Below, in pieces: positions 29,956 to 39,255 of a stretch of 64,000 nt of DNA. The position numbers and the translations under genes are program-made. Location of the stretch: contig CAWDYA010000005.1 of the NCBI GenBank assembly GCA_963806495.1, positions 248,001 to 312,000 on the forward strand, in the 5' to 3' direction. This DNA comes from CAWDYA01 sp963806495 (GTDB lineage Bacteria; Acidobacteriota; Polarisedimenticolia; JACPZX01; DASXTC01). The first letter of the stretch is position 1; each line of letters opens with the position of its first letter. A model generated the notes under the pieces. The model was not told the origin of the DNA. It was given only the letters and a program-made list of their open reading frames with translations, and did not search any database.

Positions 29956-30369
29956 TCAGCCGAGCAGATCGACCGTCGTCAGCAGGACCGTCGAACCCAG
30001 CCGGATCTCGTCGCCGTCCGTCACCCGGCAGAAGGCGATCAGCCGGTCGTTGTGGTAGGTGCCGTTCGTGGAGGCGAGATCCCTGAGGATGATCGTGTCG
30101 GCGTCGATCACCTCCAGGCTGGCGTGCCGCCGCGAGATCTGCGGATCGGGAATCCGGAATTCCCCCTCTTCCCGGCCCACCACCGTCATGCGCGTGGCCG
30201 GCGAGAAGACGGCGCCCAGCGCGGGACCTCCCACCACCTCCAGCAGGATGTTCAGACCCGTCGGGATCGGCTCCGCGGTCGGGCCCGCCACCCCCGGGTC
30301 GGGCGGTCTGACCCGGACCGTGAGATCCGCCGCGGGCGCACCGCCCCGGGAGTCCTTCGGGCGGGTCAT
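29956..30369 (-). CDS. FHA-domain protein
   Basis: The 137-residue protein has a disordered N-terminus (about 1-45) and then a forkhead-associated domain that binds phosphothreonine. The domain shows VVGREEGEFRIPDPQISRRH, including the GR...SRRH motif, and then DLASTNGTYHNDRLI, with the conserved N-G. It starts in an ATGA overlap with the upstream unknown gene. No protein kinase is within the window, so its partner is unknown. The gene is convergent with the pseudo-HtrA gene with 9 nt between stops. Confidence 0.9.
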   Translation of the reverse strand: MTRPKDSRGGAPAADLTVRVRPPDPGVAGPTAEPIPTGLNILLEVVGGPALGAVFSPATRMTVVGREEGEFRIPDPQISRRHASLEVIDADTIILRDLASTNGTYHNDRLIAFCRVTDGDEIRLGSTVLLTTVDLLG

Positions 30370-30725
30370 CGCCCGGCCCCCATGCCCGCCTGCCGGGCCT
30401 CGAGAGCGTCCAGACGGGCCAGGTGCTCCTTGAGGCGCGACCCCGACCGCGCCGCACACTGGCTGTCCAGGCTTGGAGCGCCTTCCGCCGGCTCGTCGAC
30501 GAGAATCTTCTCGATGCGCGACATCGGGAAGAACGTGCAGGACGGCCGGATCCCCAGCTCTTCCGGATCCGAGAGCCCCCGCAGCCAGTCGTCGAAGGAA
30601 CGCAGGTCGAGGCCGCGGACGGCGAGACCTGCCGGGCCGAGCTCCAGCAACTCACCCCAGATCTTCTCGCGGGGATTCTGCAGGTAGGCGATGATGACGG
30701 TGCCGGGCGCGAATGTGGAAGCCAT
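30366..30725 (-). CDS. Small protein of unknown function, co-translated with the FHA protein
   Basis: The 119-residue product is not recognised. The first 45 residues (FAPGTVIIAYLQNPREKIWG, then ELLELGPAGLAVRGLDL) read as alternating strands and could be a small SH3/LSm-like barrel. A helical stretch (FDDWLRGLSDPEELG) and the strand CTFFPMSRIEKILVDE follow. The C-terminus, with RLKEHLARLDALEARQAG, may form a short coiled coil. The ATGA overlap with the FHA gene indicates a shared function. No signal peptide is present. Confidence 0.7.
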   Translation of the reverse strand: MASTFAPGTVIIAYLQNPREKIWGELLELGPAGLAVRGLDLRSFDDWLRGLSDPEELGIRPSCTFFPMSRIEKILVDEPAEGAPSLDSQCAARSGSRLKEHLARLDALEARQAGMGAGR

Positions 30726-30736
30726 GATCGAGGAAG

Positions 30737-30765
30737 AAGATGGGTGGCTTCGGACGGGGGGTCAA
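30737..30765 (-). promoter_or_regulatory. Weak candidate promoter for the unknown-FHA pair
   Basis: On the minus strand, TTGACC (30760-30765) and CATCTT (30737-30742) are 17 nt apart. The -35 is good, the -10 is poor. The predicted leader to the ATG at 30725 would be only a few bases long. Confidence 0.3.
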
Positions 30766-30806
30766 GCGCGTGGCGCGGCGCGCGGGCCGGGGGATATGGG
30801 GGCGTC

Positions 30807-31211
30807 CTACGGGTGCTCTTTCAGCTCGACGAGCACCCCTCCCGTCGACCGCGGGTGCACGAAGGCGATACGGCGGCCCCCGGCGCCGGTGCGTATCGCG
30901 GGCGGGACGATCTGCGCGCCCTTCCGCTCGAGCTCCGCCACCGCCTCGCCGAGGTCGGCGACACGCAGGCAGATGTGATGGATCCCTTCGCCACGCTTGT
31001 CGATGAAGCGCGCAACCGGCGAGTCGGGCCCGAGCGCCTCGAGCAGCTCGATGCGGCTCTCACCCACGGGCAGGAACGACACGCGCACCCCCTCGGAGGC
31101 GACCACCTCGGGGGTCGATGGAGTCAGCCCCAGCGTGTCCCGGTAGAACTTCAGCGTCTGCTCGATCGAACGTACGGCCACACCCAGATGATCGATCACT
31201 CCCGTTTTCAT
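30807..31211 (-). CDS. mce: Methylmalonyl-CoA epimerase
   Basis: The enzyme interconverts (S)- and (R)-methylmalonyl-CoA in propionyl-CoA metabolism. The 134-residue protein has the vicinal-oxygen-chelate fold: metal-ligand His in IDHLGVAVRSIEQTL, the second repeat GIHHICLRVADLGEAVAELE, and the Glu ligand in GVLVELKEHP. It is co-translated with meaB (ATGA overlap), which fits a B12-dependent methylmalonyl-CoA mutase pathway. The mutase genes themselves are not in the window. Confidence 0.95.
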   Translation of the reverse strand: MKTGVIDHLGVAVRSIEQTLKFYRDTLGLTPSTPEVVASEGVRVSFLPVGESRIELLEALGPDSPVARFIDKRGEGIHHICLRVADLGEAVAELERKGAQIVPPAIRTGAGGRRIAFVHPRSTGGVLVELKEHP

Positions 31212-32173
31212 TCACGCTCCTGTCTCGGGGGGGAGAACTTCTCGAGCAGCAGGTCGACGGCGGAGTGCGGGTCTATCGAGCGGGCCTCGACCCGCGTCAC
31301 CATGTCGTCGAACGCGCCGTCTCCCGAAGGTCCCGACGCCCATTCCAGCACCCGCTCACGCATCAGGTCCAGCAGACGCTCGCGGCTGCGCTCGCGGCGC
31401 CGGGCGCTCACGACGTCTCCACCCGCCGACTGGAGGAATGACCCGATGGCGTCCCGCAGCTCGTCGATTCCCTCGCCCGACGTGGCCACCGTCCTCAGGA
31501 TTCTCGGCGCCGGTCTGTCGGGCGCGTCCAGCAGGCTGAGCATCGTCTTGACGTCGGTATGCAGACGGTCAATCCCGTCGCGGTCGGCCTTGTTGAGGAT
31601 GAAGATGTCGGGTATCTCCATGATACCCGCCTTGATCGTCTGGATGTCGTCGCCCATTCCCGGCACGAGCACGACCACGACCACGTCGGCGACCCGGACG
31701 ACGTCCACCTCGTCCTGCCCGACGCCCACCGTCTCGATGACGATCACGTCGCAGCCGGCCGCGTCCATCAGGTCCGCCACGTCGACGGTGGCGCCGGCCA
31801 GCCCGCCGAAGTGACCGCGTGTCGCCATCGACCGGATGAAGACACCCGCATCGGTGCTGTGACGCTGCATCCGGATGCGGTCGCCCAGGACCGCCCCGCC
31901 GGAAAAAGCGCTCGAGGGGTCGACGGCGATGATCCCGACCTTCTTGCCCTGCTGACGGAAGGCGTGCGCAAGCCCGTCCACGAGCGTGCTCTTGCCCGCT
32001 CCGGGCGGCCCCGTGACCCCCACGATCGGCGCCCGGCCCGAGCGCGGGTAGACGGTCCGGAGGATGTCGCGGGCGGCCGGCAGGCGGTCCTCGACGATCG
32101 AGATCGCACGGGCGAGCGCGCGCGGCTCGCCGGCAAGAAGCCGCGAGACCAGGTCGCCGCCGCGAGAGGTCAT
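31208..32173 (-). CDS. meaB: MeaB/ArgK GTPase, methylmalonyl-CoA mutase chaperone
   Basis: MeaB protects and reloads the B12 cofactor of methylmalonyl-CoA mutase. The 321-residue G3E GTPase has the Walker A motif GVTGPPGAGKSTLVDGL, then VGIIAVDPSSAFSGGAVLGD. The switch and Walker B region is VIVIETVGVGQDEVDVV and the base-recognition motif is NKAD. It is co-translated with the acyl-CoA dehydrogenase upstream and with mce downstream, both by ATGA overlaps. The trio forms one operon behind a strong promoter. Confidence 0.95.
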   Translation of the reverse strand: MTSRGGDLVSRLLAGEPRALARAISIVEDRLPAARDILRTVYPRSGRAPIVGVTGPPGAGKSTLVDGLAHAFRQQGKKVGIIAVDPSSAFSGGAVLGDRIRMQRHSTDAGVFIRSMATRGHFGGLAGATVDVADLMDAAGCDVIVIETVGVGQDEVDVVRVADVVVVVLVPGMGDDIQTIKAGIMEIPDIFILNKADRDGIDRLHTDVKTMLSLLDAPDRPAPRILRTVATSGEGIDELRDAIGSFLQSAGGDVVSARRRERSRERLLDLMRERVLEWASGPSGDGAFDDMVTRVEARSIDPHSAVDLLLEKFSPPRQERE

Positions 32174-33318
32174 GCGCCGTCCAGGATGTTCCGCGCGATC
32201 ACGAGCCGCTGCATCTCGGACGTCCCCTCTCCGATCGTGCAGAGCTTCGCGTCGCGGTAGAACTTCTCCGCGGGGAAGTCCTTGATGTAGCCGTAGCCGC
32301 CCAGGATCTGGACGGAGCGGTCCGCGGCGAACACGGCGACCTCGGAGGCGTACAGCTTCGCCATGGCCGCCTCCCGCGTGATGCGTCGCCCGCCCTGGTC
32401 CTCGACGCAGGCGGAGCGGTAGGTGAGCAGCCGCGCCGCCTCGATCCTCATGGCCATGTCGGCCAGCGTGAAGGAGACGGCCTGGAACGAGGCGATCGGG
32501 CGATCGAACTGCTTGCGCTCCTTGGCGTACTTGCGTGCCACCTCGTAGGCGCCCTGCGCGGTGCCGAGCGACAGCGCCGCGATGGCGATGCGTCCCCGGT
32601 CGAGGATCTCGAGGGCGTTGACGAACCCCCTCCCTTCGTCGCCGAGCAGATGCGACGCGGGCACGCGGCAGTCCTCCATGATGACCTCGGCCGTGTCGGA
32701 GGCGCGCATCCCCATCTTGTCTTCGACCTTGCCGTGCCGGAACCCCTTCATCCCCTTCTCGAGCAGAAAGGCCGATATCCCCTTCTTGCCCTTGTCGGGA
32801 TCGGTGACGCAGAAGACCACGCAGAGATGGCCGACCGAGCCGTGTGTGGCGAAGGTCTTCGAGCCGTTCAGGACCCAGGCGTCGCCGTCCCGCACGGCGC
32901 GGCTCCGCGTGCCGCCCGCGTCGGAGCCCGCGGTCGGCTCCGTGAGGGACCATGCACCCAGGATCTCGCCCTTGGCGAGCTTCCCCAGGTAACGCTTCTT
33001 GAGATCCTCGGATCCGAAACGATAGACGTGGCTCGTGCACAGCCCGTTGTGGGCGGCCACGCCGAGGGCGATGGCCGGATCCACGCGCGCGATCTCCTCG
33101 ATGATGATCGCGTAGTCCAGATAGGTCATGCCGGCACCGTCGTACTTCTCCGGCACGGTGATCCCCAGATACCCCATGGCGCCCATCTTCGAGAAGATGT
33201 CATGGGGGAACTCCTTCGCTTCGTCCAGCCTGCGGCTGTGCGGAGCGATCTCCGACTCGGCGAACTCGCGCACGCTCTGTCTCAGCATCAGCTGTTCTTC
33301 GGTCAGGTCGAAGTCCAA
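32170..33318 (-). CDS. Acyl-CoA dehydrogenase
   Basis: This FAD enzyme oxidises a short- or branched-chain acyl-CoA to the 2-enoyl form and passes electrons to ETF. The 382-residue protein has the N-terminal helical domain (LTEEQLMLRQSVREFAESEI), the beta domain (GAWSLTEPTAGSDAGGTRS) and the C-terminal domain with YGYIKDFPAEKFYRDAK. The likely catalytic Glu is in GEGTSEMQ. Its chain preference cannot be read from this; linkage with meaB and mce suggests branched-chain amino acid or propionyl-CoA routes. Start is TTG at 33318 with GGGAGG 5 nt before. Confidence 0.93.
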   Translation of the reverse strand: MDFDLTEEQLMLRQSVREFAESEIAPHSRRLDEAKEFPHDIFSKMGAMGYLGITVPEKYDGAGMTYLDYAIIIEEIARVDPAIALGVAAHNGLCTSHVYRFGSEDLKKRYLGKLAKGEILGAWSLTEPTAGSDAGGTRSRAVRDGDAWVLNGSKTFATHGSVGHLCVVFCVTDPDKGKKGISAFLLEKGMKGFRHGKVEDKMGMRASDTAEVIMEDCRVPASHLLGDEGRGFVNALEILDRGRIAIAALSLGTAQGAYEVARKYAKERKQFDRPIASFQAVSFTLADMAMRIEAARLLTYRSACVEDQGGRRITREAAMAKLYASEVAVFAADRSVQILGGYGYIKDFPAEKFYRDAKLCTIGEGTSEMQRLVIARNILDGA

Positions 33319-33361
33319 GCACGCCTCCCGGAAAGTGCCGTAAGTCTGTGTGAATCAATGA

Positions 33362-33390
33362 ATTCTATGAAAGCCCCCGCGGCGTGTCAA
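33362..33390 (-). promoter_or_regulatory. Strong sigma-70-type promoter for ACAD-meaB-mce
   Basis: On the minus strand, consensus TTGACA (33385-33390), 17 nt and TAGAAT (33362-33367). The leader to the TTG start is about 37 nt and contains GGGAGG. This is the best promoter in the window. Confidence 0.85.
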
Positions 33391-33397
33391 CCGGGCG

Positions 33398-33413
33398 CGA
33401 CGACCGATCGTCG
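33398..33413. repeat. Inverted repeat between ltaE and the ACAD promoter
   Basis: CGACGA-CCGA-TCGTCG is a perfect 6-bp stem with a 4-nt loop, 36 nt after the ltaE stop and 8 nt upstream of the next -35. There is no T run, so it is not a standard intrinsic terminator. It could still stall RNA or bind a dimeric regulator. Confidence 0.35.
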
Positions 33414-33448
33414 GGCGCCGGGCTTCATGCCGAAGGGACTTCTCCGCC

Positions 33449-34485
<1,037 letters not shown>

Positions 34486-34489
<4 letters not shown>

Positions 34490-35640
34490 ATCAGCCTCGT
34501 GAAGACTTCGTTCGACAGCAGGATGCCGCGCGCCGTGAGCGTCAGACGGCCCGCACCGCCGGCGAGAAGCCCGGCGTCGGCCAGCTCCGCGATCGGCGCG
34601 GCGAGCCGCTCGGCCGGATCGTAATCCCATTGTGCCGTGAAAGCGTCGAGGTCCACGCCTTCCGACAGCCTCAACGCGAGCACCAGCGCCTCCCGCGCGC
34701 GCTCCTCGGCGGTGCCGAGCGTGTAATCCTCGGCCCCGGCGGGATCCCCGCCGCCGTCGACCCACAGACGCCAACGCTGCATGTCGGCGGGACGCGCCAG
34801 CCTCCGTCCCCCGAGATAGGCGTGCGCCGACGGGCCCGCGCCGCCCCAGGGATCGGATCTCCAGTATTTCAGGTTGTGACGCGATTGTCTCCCCTCGCGC
34901 GCGAAGTTCGCGATCTCGTATCGGGCGAGTCCCGCACCCTCCAGGATCGACACGGCCCCCTCGTACATCGCGGCGACGTCGTCATCGTCGAGGAGCCGCT
35001 CGCGCCCCGAGGCCACCGCCCGCGAAAGCGGAGTGTTCTTGCCCGACTCCGAGGTCTCCAGCAGGTAGATCGAGACGTGTTCGGGAGCCAGCAACGCCGT
35101 CCGCTCCAGCCCGCGCAGGAACCCGCCACGTGTCTCGCCCGGCAGACCCGCGATGAAGTCCAGCCCGAGGTTGCCGAATCCCGCCTCGCGCGCGAGACGC
35201 GCGGCCGTCGCCGCTTGGTCACCCGTGTAGAGCCGGCCTCGCGGCGCGAGCACCGCGTCGTCGAATGACTGCACGCCGAGGCTGAGCCGGTTCACGCCGG
35301 CGGCAAGCCAGGCCGCGGCCCGCGCGGTGGTGACCGTCTCGGGGTTCGCCTCCAGCGTGATCTCGGCCCCCGCGGCCACGCTGAAGAGCCGGGCGCAGGC
35401 GTCGAGCAGGTCGGCGATACGGCCCGGCTCGAGCGCGGACGGTGTGCCTCCACCGAGGTAGATGGTGTCGAGCGGCGGTCTGGCCGCGCCCATCGCCCGC
35501 GCCGACAGGGCCAGGTCGGACTTCAGGTGATCGAAATAGCTCTCGCCCGCCCGCTCGATGACCACGAAAAAGTCGCAGTAGTCGCAGCGGCGGGCGCAGT
35601 ACGGGACGTGCAGGTAGAGTCCGTTAGACTGGCCCGGCAT
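34486..35640 (-). CDS. hemW: HemW-like radical SAM protein
   Basis: The 384-residue protein starts GLYLHVPYCARRCDYCDFF, with the CxxxCxxC that holds the radical SAM 4Fe-4S cluster. YLGGGTPSAL, LEANPETVT and RLSLGVQSFDD follow, all typical of the HemN/HemW family. The C-terminal part contains NLKYWRSDPWGGAGPSAH and a winged-helix-like end. HemW delivers heme to respiratory enzymes and lacks true coproporphyrinogen dehydrogenase activity; the shorter size and the CxxxCxxC without the HemN extension favour HemW. The ATG at 35640 follows the peptidase stop by 7 nt. Confidence 0.93.
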
Positions 35641-35647
35641 GGCATGA

Positions 35648-36604
35648 TCACCTGAGACGCTTGACGTGACGGTACCATGCGTCGTCGAGATCCTCCAGGG
35701 AGACTCCCAGAAGGCCCAGCAGCGTCTCCCGTCCCCCGCCGCCCTCCCGCTCCAGCTCGGCGTAACGGAACAGAAACGGGCGCAGCTCCCCAATCCTCCG
35801 GATCCGCCCGTCGGCGAGCAGGTGGACGAGCGTCCAGGAGGCGGCGTAGTGCAGCTGCGCCTCCTGTCCGTAGAACGGCCCCGGGGAACGGGTGTCGAGC
35901 AGCGGGCCGAGCGAGAGATTCGGATCGCGCCTGAATTGTCCGAGCAGGTACGACACGCTCCGGCGCGGCACGAACCGGTACTGCACCTCGCCGTCCGCAC
36001 GGGGCACCCGCAGGATGCTCTCCCCGGCGATCGTTCCGAGCTCGACCTCGCCGGCGGCCGTGATGGCGGAGTACTGGCAGTACTGCGCCAGCCCCTCGTT
36101 CAGCCAGGGGGAGATGCCGCCGCCGAGGATCTCGCCGTTGAGCAGGTGCGCCGCCTCGTGCAGCAGCGAGGCTTCGAGCGCACGATCCAGCGGCGACTCG
36201 CGCGCCACCAGCAGGGTCGAGGTTCCGGGAAGGAAGGCACCACCCGTCTCGAACGGCGGCGCGGTCACGGCGGCGGCCGAAAGAGCGCGATCCATCGCGG
36301 GGCGACCGGCGAAAAGATACACCTCGACCTCGCCCGTGGAGATCCGACCGCCGTCCAGTGGCTGCCACATCCGGCGGTAGGCCCGGTCGAAGGAGACGAG
36401 GAGATAGGCCAGACGCGTCGCGGTCCCCTCGGGGATCGACGCCCGCGGGCCCGCGGTGACCCGGTAGCGGCCGGAGCGGGCGGTGGGCGGGTCATCCCCC
36501 ATCTCCGCCAGCGCGGCCGCCCTGACGGAGGCGCGCGGCGCCGCCGGAGCGTGACCCGGCGCGGCGAGCACCACCGCGAGGAACACCAGGGCCGAGGCCG
36601 CCAC
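35648..36604 (-). CDS. Secreted gluzincin-type zinc peptidase (peptidase MA-like)
   Basis: The 318-residue product has a signal peptide (about 1-22). The metal motif LLHEAAHLLNG provides two His and the catalytic Glu in HEAAH. The third ligand is probably the Glu in WLNEGLAQY, 20 residues later, the gluzincin arrangement. The flanking FLPGTSTLLVARE and the C-terminal helices fit the peptidase MA family. It starts at GTG 36604, which overlaps the TAG of the TPR-SH3 gene by one base (TAGTG). As written, the two frames join into one 581-residue open frame because of a 1-nt disruption in the upstream gene, but two proteins are more likely. Substrate unknown. Confidence 0.82.
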   Translation of the reverse strand: MAASALVFLAVVLAAPGHAPAAPRASVRAAALAEMGDDPPTARSGRYRVTAGPRASIPEGTATRLAYLLVSFDRAYRRMWQPLDGGRISTGEVEVYLFAGRPAMDRALSAAAVTAPPFETGGAFLPGTSTLLVARESPLDRALEASLLHEAAHLLNGEILGGGISPWLNEGLAQYCQYSAITAAGEVELGTIAGESILRVPRADGEVQYRFVPRRSVSYLLGQFRRDPNLSLGPLLDTRSPGPFYGQEAQLHYAASWTLVHLLADGRIRRIGELRPFLFRYAELEREGGGGRETLLGLLGVSLEDLDDAWYRHVKRLR

Positions 36605-37393
36605 TAGATGACGCCGAGCGAGCCGGTGGTCACCCAGCCGTTCAGCCCGTTGTCCAGGCTCACCTGGGCCCAGGAATCCGAAGTCGTTGCGCACGCGCAC
36701 CTTGAGTCCTTCGTGCACCGTGAACAGCGTCGTGTTGTCCTCGCCCGGTCCGCTCTTCACGTCGACGCGCTCCTTGAGGACAATCGCGTGCACCGTCGTC
36801 GCCTCGCGGTACTGCTTGAAGCCGAACGAGGCCCCCAGGACGAGCAGAGGGATCGCGACGACGGCCAGCGACCAGATCATGAGCCGCTTCACAGCCGGTG
36901 ACCTGGTGACGATCAGCACGGCGGCCAGCGCCGAGAGCACCAGCCACACCACGGTCAGCATCAGGGCATCCTGGTCGAGGGTGGTCAGCGAGAGCAGCTC
37001 CTCGATGAAAAAGCTGGTCGTGCGCGCGCCTCCGACGGACGTCCTGTCGGCGGTGAGCGAGCGCGCGAACTCGAGGTTCGCCTCGATGTCGGGGTCGTTG
37101 GGAGCCAGCTTCGCGGCCTTCTCGTACTCGAGGATGGCCGGGCCGAGCTGCTTGAGCTTGTACAGCGCGTTGCCCAGGTTGTAGTGCACTGCCGGCCCCG
37201 TGTAACCCTGCGTCAGAAGCTGCCGGTAGTGCTGCGCGGCGTCCTCGTACTCGCCCGCAGCGTAATGATCGTTGCCGGCGGAGAAGATCGCGGCCGCCTC
37301 CTGCGCCGCGTCCGCGGCCGCGGCCGGCAGCACGCCGGCGGACAGGCACACCACAAGACCAGCCCACGCGAGCCGCGTCGCGAGGCGGCTCAT
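36604..37393 (-). CDS. BatE-like TPR-SH3 protein with a 1-nt frame disruption
   Basis: The start encodes a signal peptide (about 1-26), TPRs (about 33-110) and two membrane helices (about 145-165 and 172-190). It then reaches an SH3-like domain (AIVLKERVDVKSGPGEDN, then FTVHEGLKVRVRNDFG). After FG the written frame turns into low-complexity sequence and runs into the peptidase gene. One frame over, the expected continuation WAQVSLDNGLNGWVTTGSLG and a TAG appear. Removing one base at 36673-36676 restores 262 aa, with the stop overlapping the next GTG. The ATG is in an ATGA overlap with batD. The disruption is either a sequencing or assembly error or a real mutation. BatE proteins act with MoxR/BatA-D at the envelope. 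Confidence 0.8.
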
Positions 37394-39255
37394 GCGGCCC
37401 CCCGACGCTTGCCCCGCCCGGAGAGCTGGCGCTCGAGACGCGCGATGAGCTGCCCTGCATCATCCATCAGAGCTTCCATCTCCTCGCGTCCCGGCGCCAC
37501 CGGCGCGAACCGCGCATAATCGCACCGCTCCAGGCAGGCCTGCAGGTCGGTGCGCAACGCCGGCTCGACGTTCCGCTGCTCCAGCAGCGTGTCGATCGAC
37601 TGGTGGGTGAGGCCCGCGGGGGGCATGTCCAGCTTGTCGCCGAGATACCAGGTCACGGCATGCGCGATCTCCTGATGGAAGTCGCGCGAGCGCCCGGCGG
37701 AAAGCAGGCGCTTCGCCTCCCGCAGGCGCCGCCGTGCGAAGCCTGGCGCACGCCGCCCGCGCACCAGCCCCAGGTTCGCTTCCATCCGCTCGCGCCTCCT
37801 GACGAGCAGCAGAAGACCCGCGTTGAGCAGCAGAGGGGCGCCGATCGCCACGGCGAAGGTCAGCGACCGATGATACGGAGCGCCGGCCGCCCCGAGGGCG
37901 GCGAGCGGCTTGATATAGCGGATGTCCTGGTTGAAGGCGGTCACCTCGCGCGCCCCGCCCGGAACCGTCCCGGCCACCGCGGGCGTGCCCTCGGCTTTCT
38001 CCACACGGACCGGTATCGCGGGGCTGGCTACCTCGACGTAGGCGGCACGACCGGGATCGAAGTAGGAGAAGCGGATCGGCGGGATGTCCTGCCGCCCCGG
38101 CGCGAGCGGCGTCAGCACGTAGTCCCAGGAGCGTGTCCCCTCAATCCGATCATCATCGATCTTCTTCTTGTCCTCCACGTGAGGCTCGTACTTCTTGTAG
38201 TCGGGCAGCGGTGGGAGCTTCGGCTCCCCCACCACGCGGATGTTCCCCTCCCCCGAGACCGTCACCTTGAGGTCGAGCGCCTCGCTCACACGGGTCTCCT
38301 TGCGGTCGGACTCCACCGAGAGCCTGAATTTCCCCACGGCGCCGTTGAAGGAGTCGGGTCGTCCCTTCTCGGGCAGCGGCTTGACGCGGATGGTGATCGG
38401 CCGTGTCTGCCGGTACAGCGTCCGGGTCGGCGTGAAGAAGATCGAATCGAACGGATCGCGGCTGCGCGCCTTCACCGGCAGCCCGAACGAGGTCGGGTCG
38501 ATGGTGAGGGTCCCCGAGCTGGTGGGAAACAGCGCCTTCTTCATCAGGGTGATCGCCACGAACTCCTTGCCGCCGCGCCGGACCTTCCGGATGCTGGCCC
38601 GCGGGTCGGTCGGGATCTCCTCGACCCAGAAGCCCGTGTACGACGGGAGCTGCTGCGGCGAAGGCATCTCCACCACCTCGAGCTGGGTGTAGAGCGTGTA
38701 GGTCAGCAGGACCTGCTCGCCCACGTACGCGCTGGTGCGGTCGGCCTCCGACTCGACCATGATCTCCCCCTGAGGGATCTCCGCCGACGCTCCGCCCCCG
38801 GGCCCGAGCGGCCCGCCGCGGCCGCGGTTGCCGGAAGGCGGGCGGACGCTCCCCTGCACCACCTCGATGGTGATCGGGTCGGTGCGGCGGATGCGGTTTC
38901 CCACCTTGATCGACACGGTCGGGATGGTGAGCGTCCCGCGGTGCCTCGGAAGCAGCACGAAGCTGAACTGCCGGGTGGTTGTGCTGCTCGCCTGCCCGCC
39001 CTGCCAGACCATGGACGTCGACGTGCTCGTGGACGGCCCGGCCGCCACCGTGAAATCGGCCAGCCCCGAGAGATCGGGCTCCTCGACCGCTCCCGGCGCG
39101 GTGCCACGCACCTCGATCGTCAGCGTGACCGAGTCCCCCTCGCCGATACGCGTCGCGTCCACGCGGGCCGACACGATGGTGTCGTCGCCGGCCGCACGGG
39201 CGCCCGAAACGCAGAACAGAGCCGCCAGGAGCCACAACAGAGCGAGTCGGCGCAT
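37390..39255 (-). CDS. batD: BatD (oxygen-tolerance family) protein
   Basis: The 621-residue protein has a signal peptide (about 1-22) and several beta domains of the BatD family. The N-terminal one has SARVDATRIGEGDSVTLTIE, followed by LLPRHRGTLTIPTVSI. One membrane helix follows (about 473-495), then a cytoplasmic helical tail with EANLGLVRGRRAPGF and a DUF4381-like end. A Gly-rich loop (GNRGRGGPLGPGGG) sits near residue 145. BatD is thought to present a periplasmic surface in the Bat complex. The ATG at 39255 overlaps the batB/C stop as TGATG; GTG at 39258 is an equal alternative. Confidence 0.9.
   Translation of the reverse strand: MRRLALLWLLAALFCVSGARAAGDDTIVSARVDATRIGEGDSVTLTIEVRGTAPGAVEEPDLSGLADFTVAAGPSTSTSTSMVWQGGQASSTTTRQFSFVLLPRHRGTLTIPTVSIKVGNRIRRTDPITIEVVQGSVRPPSGNRGRGGPLGPGGGASAEIPQGEIMVESEADRTSAYVGEQVLLTYTLYTQLEVVEMPSPQQLPSYTGFWVEEIPTDPRASIRKVRRGGKEFVAITLMKKALFPTSSGTLTIDPTSFGLPVKARSRDPFDSIFFTPTRTLYRQTRPITIRVKPLPEKGRPDSFNGAVGKFRLSVESDRKETRVSEALDLKVTVSGEGNIRVVGEPKLPPLPDYKKYEPHVEDKKKIDDDRIEGTRSWDYVLTPLAPGRQDIPPIRFSYFDPGRAAYVEVASPAIPVRVEKAEGTPAVAGTVPGGAREVTAFNQDIRYIKPLAALGAAGAPYHRSLTFAVAIGAPLLLNAGLLLLVRRRERMEANLGLVRGRRAPGFARRRLREAKRLLSAGRSRDFHQEIAHAVTWYLGDKLDMPPAGLTHQSIDTLLEQRNVEPALRTDLQACLERCDYARFAPVAPGREEMEALMDDAGQLIARLERQLSGRGKRRGAA

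Noticed and set aside
35648..37393. One 581-residue protein joining TPR/SH3 to the HEAAH peptidase
   Set aside because: The middle after VRNDFG is low-complexity in this frame, while the next frame completes the SH3 domain and stops exactly over the peptidase GTG. Two genes with a 1-nt error fit better.
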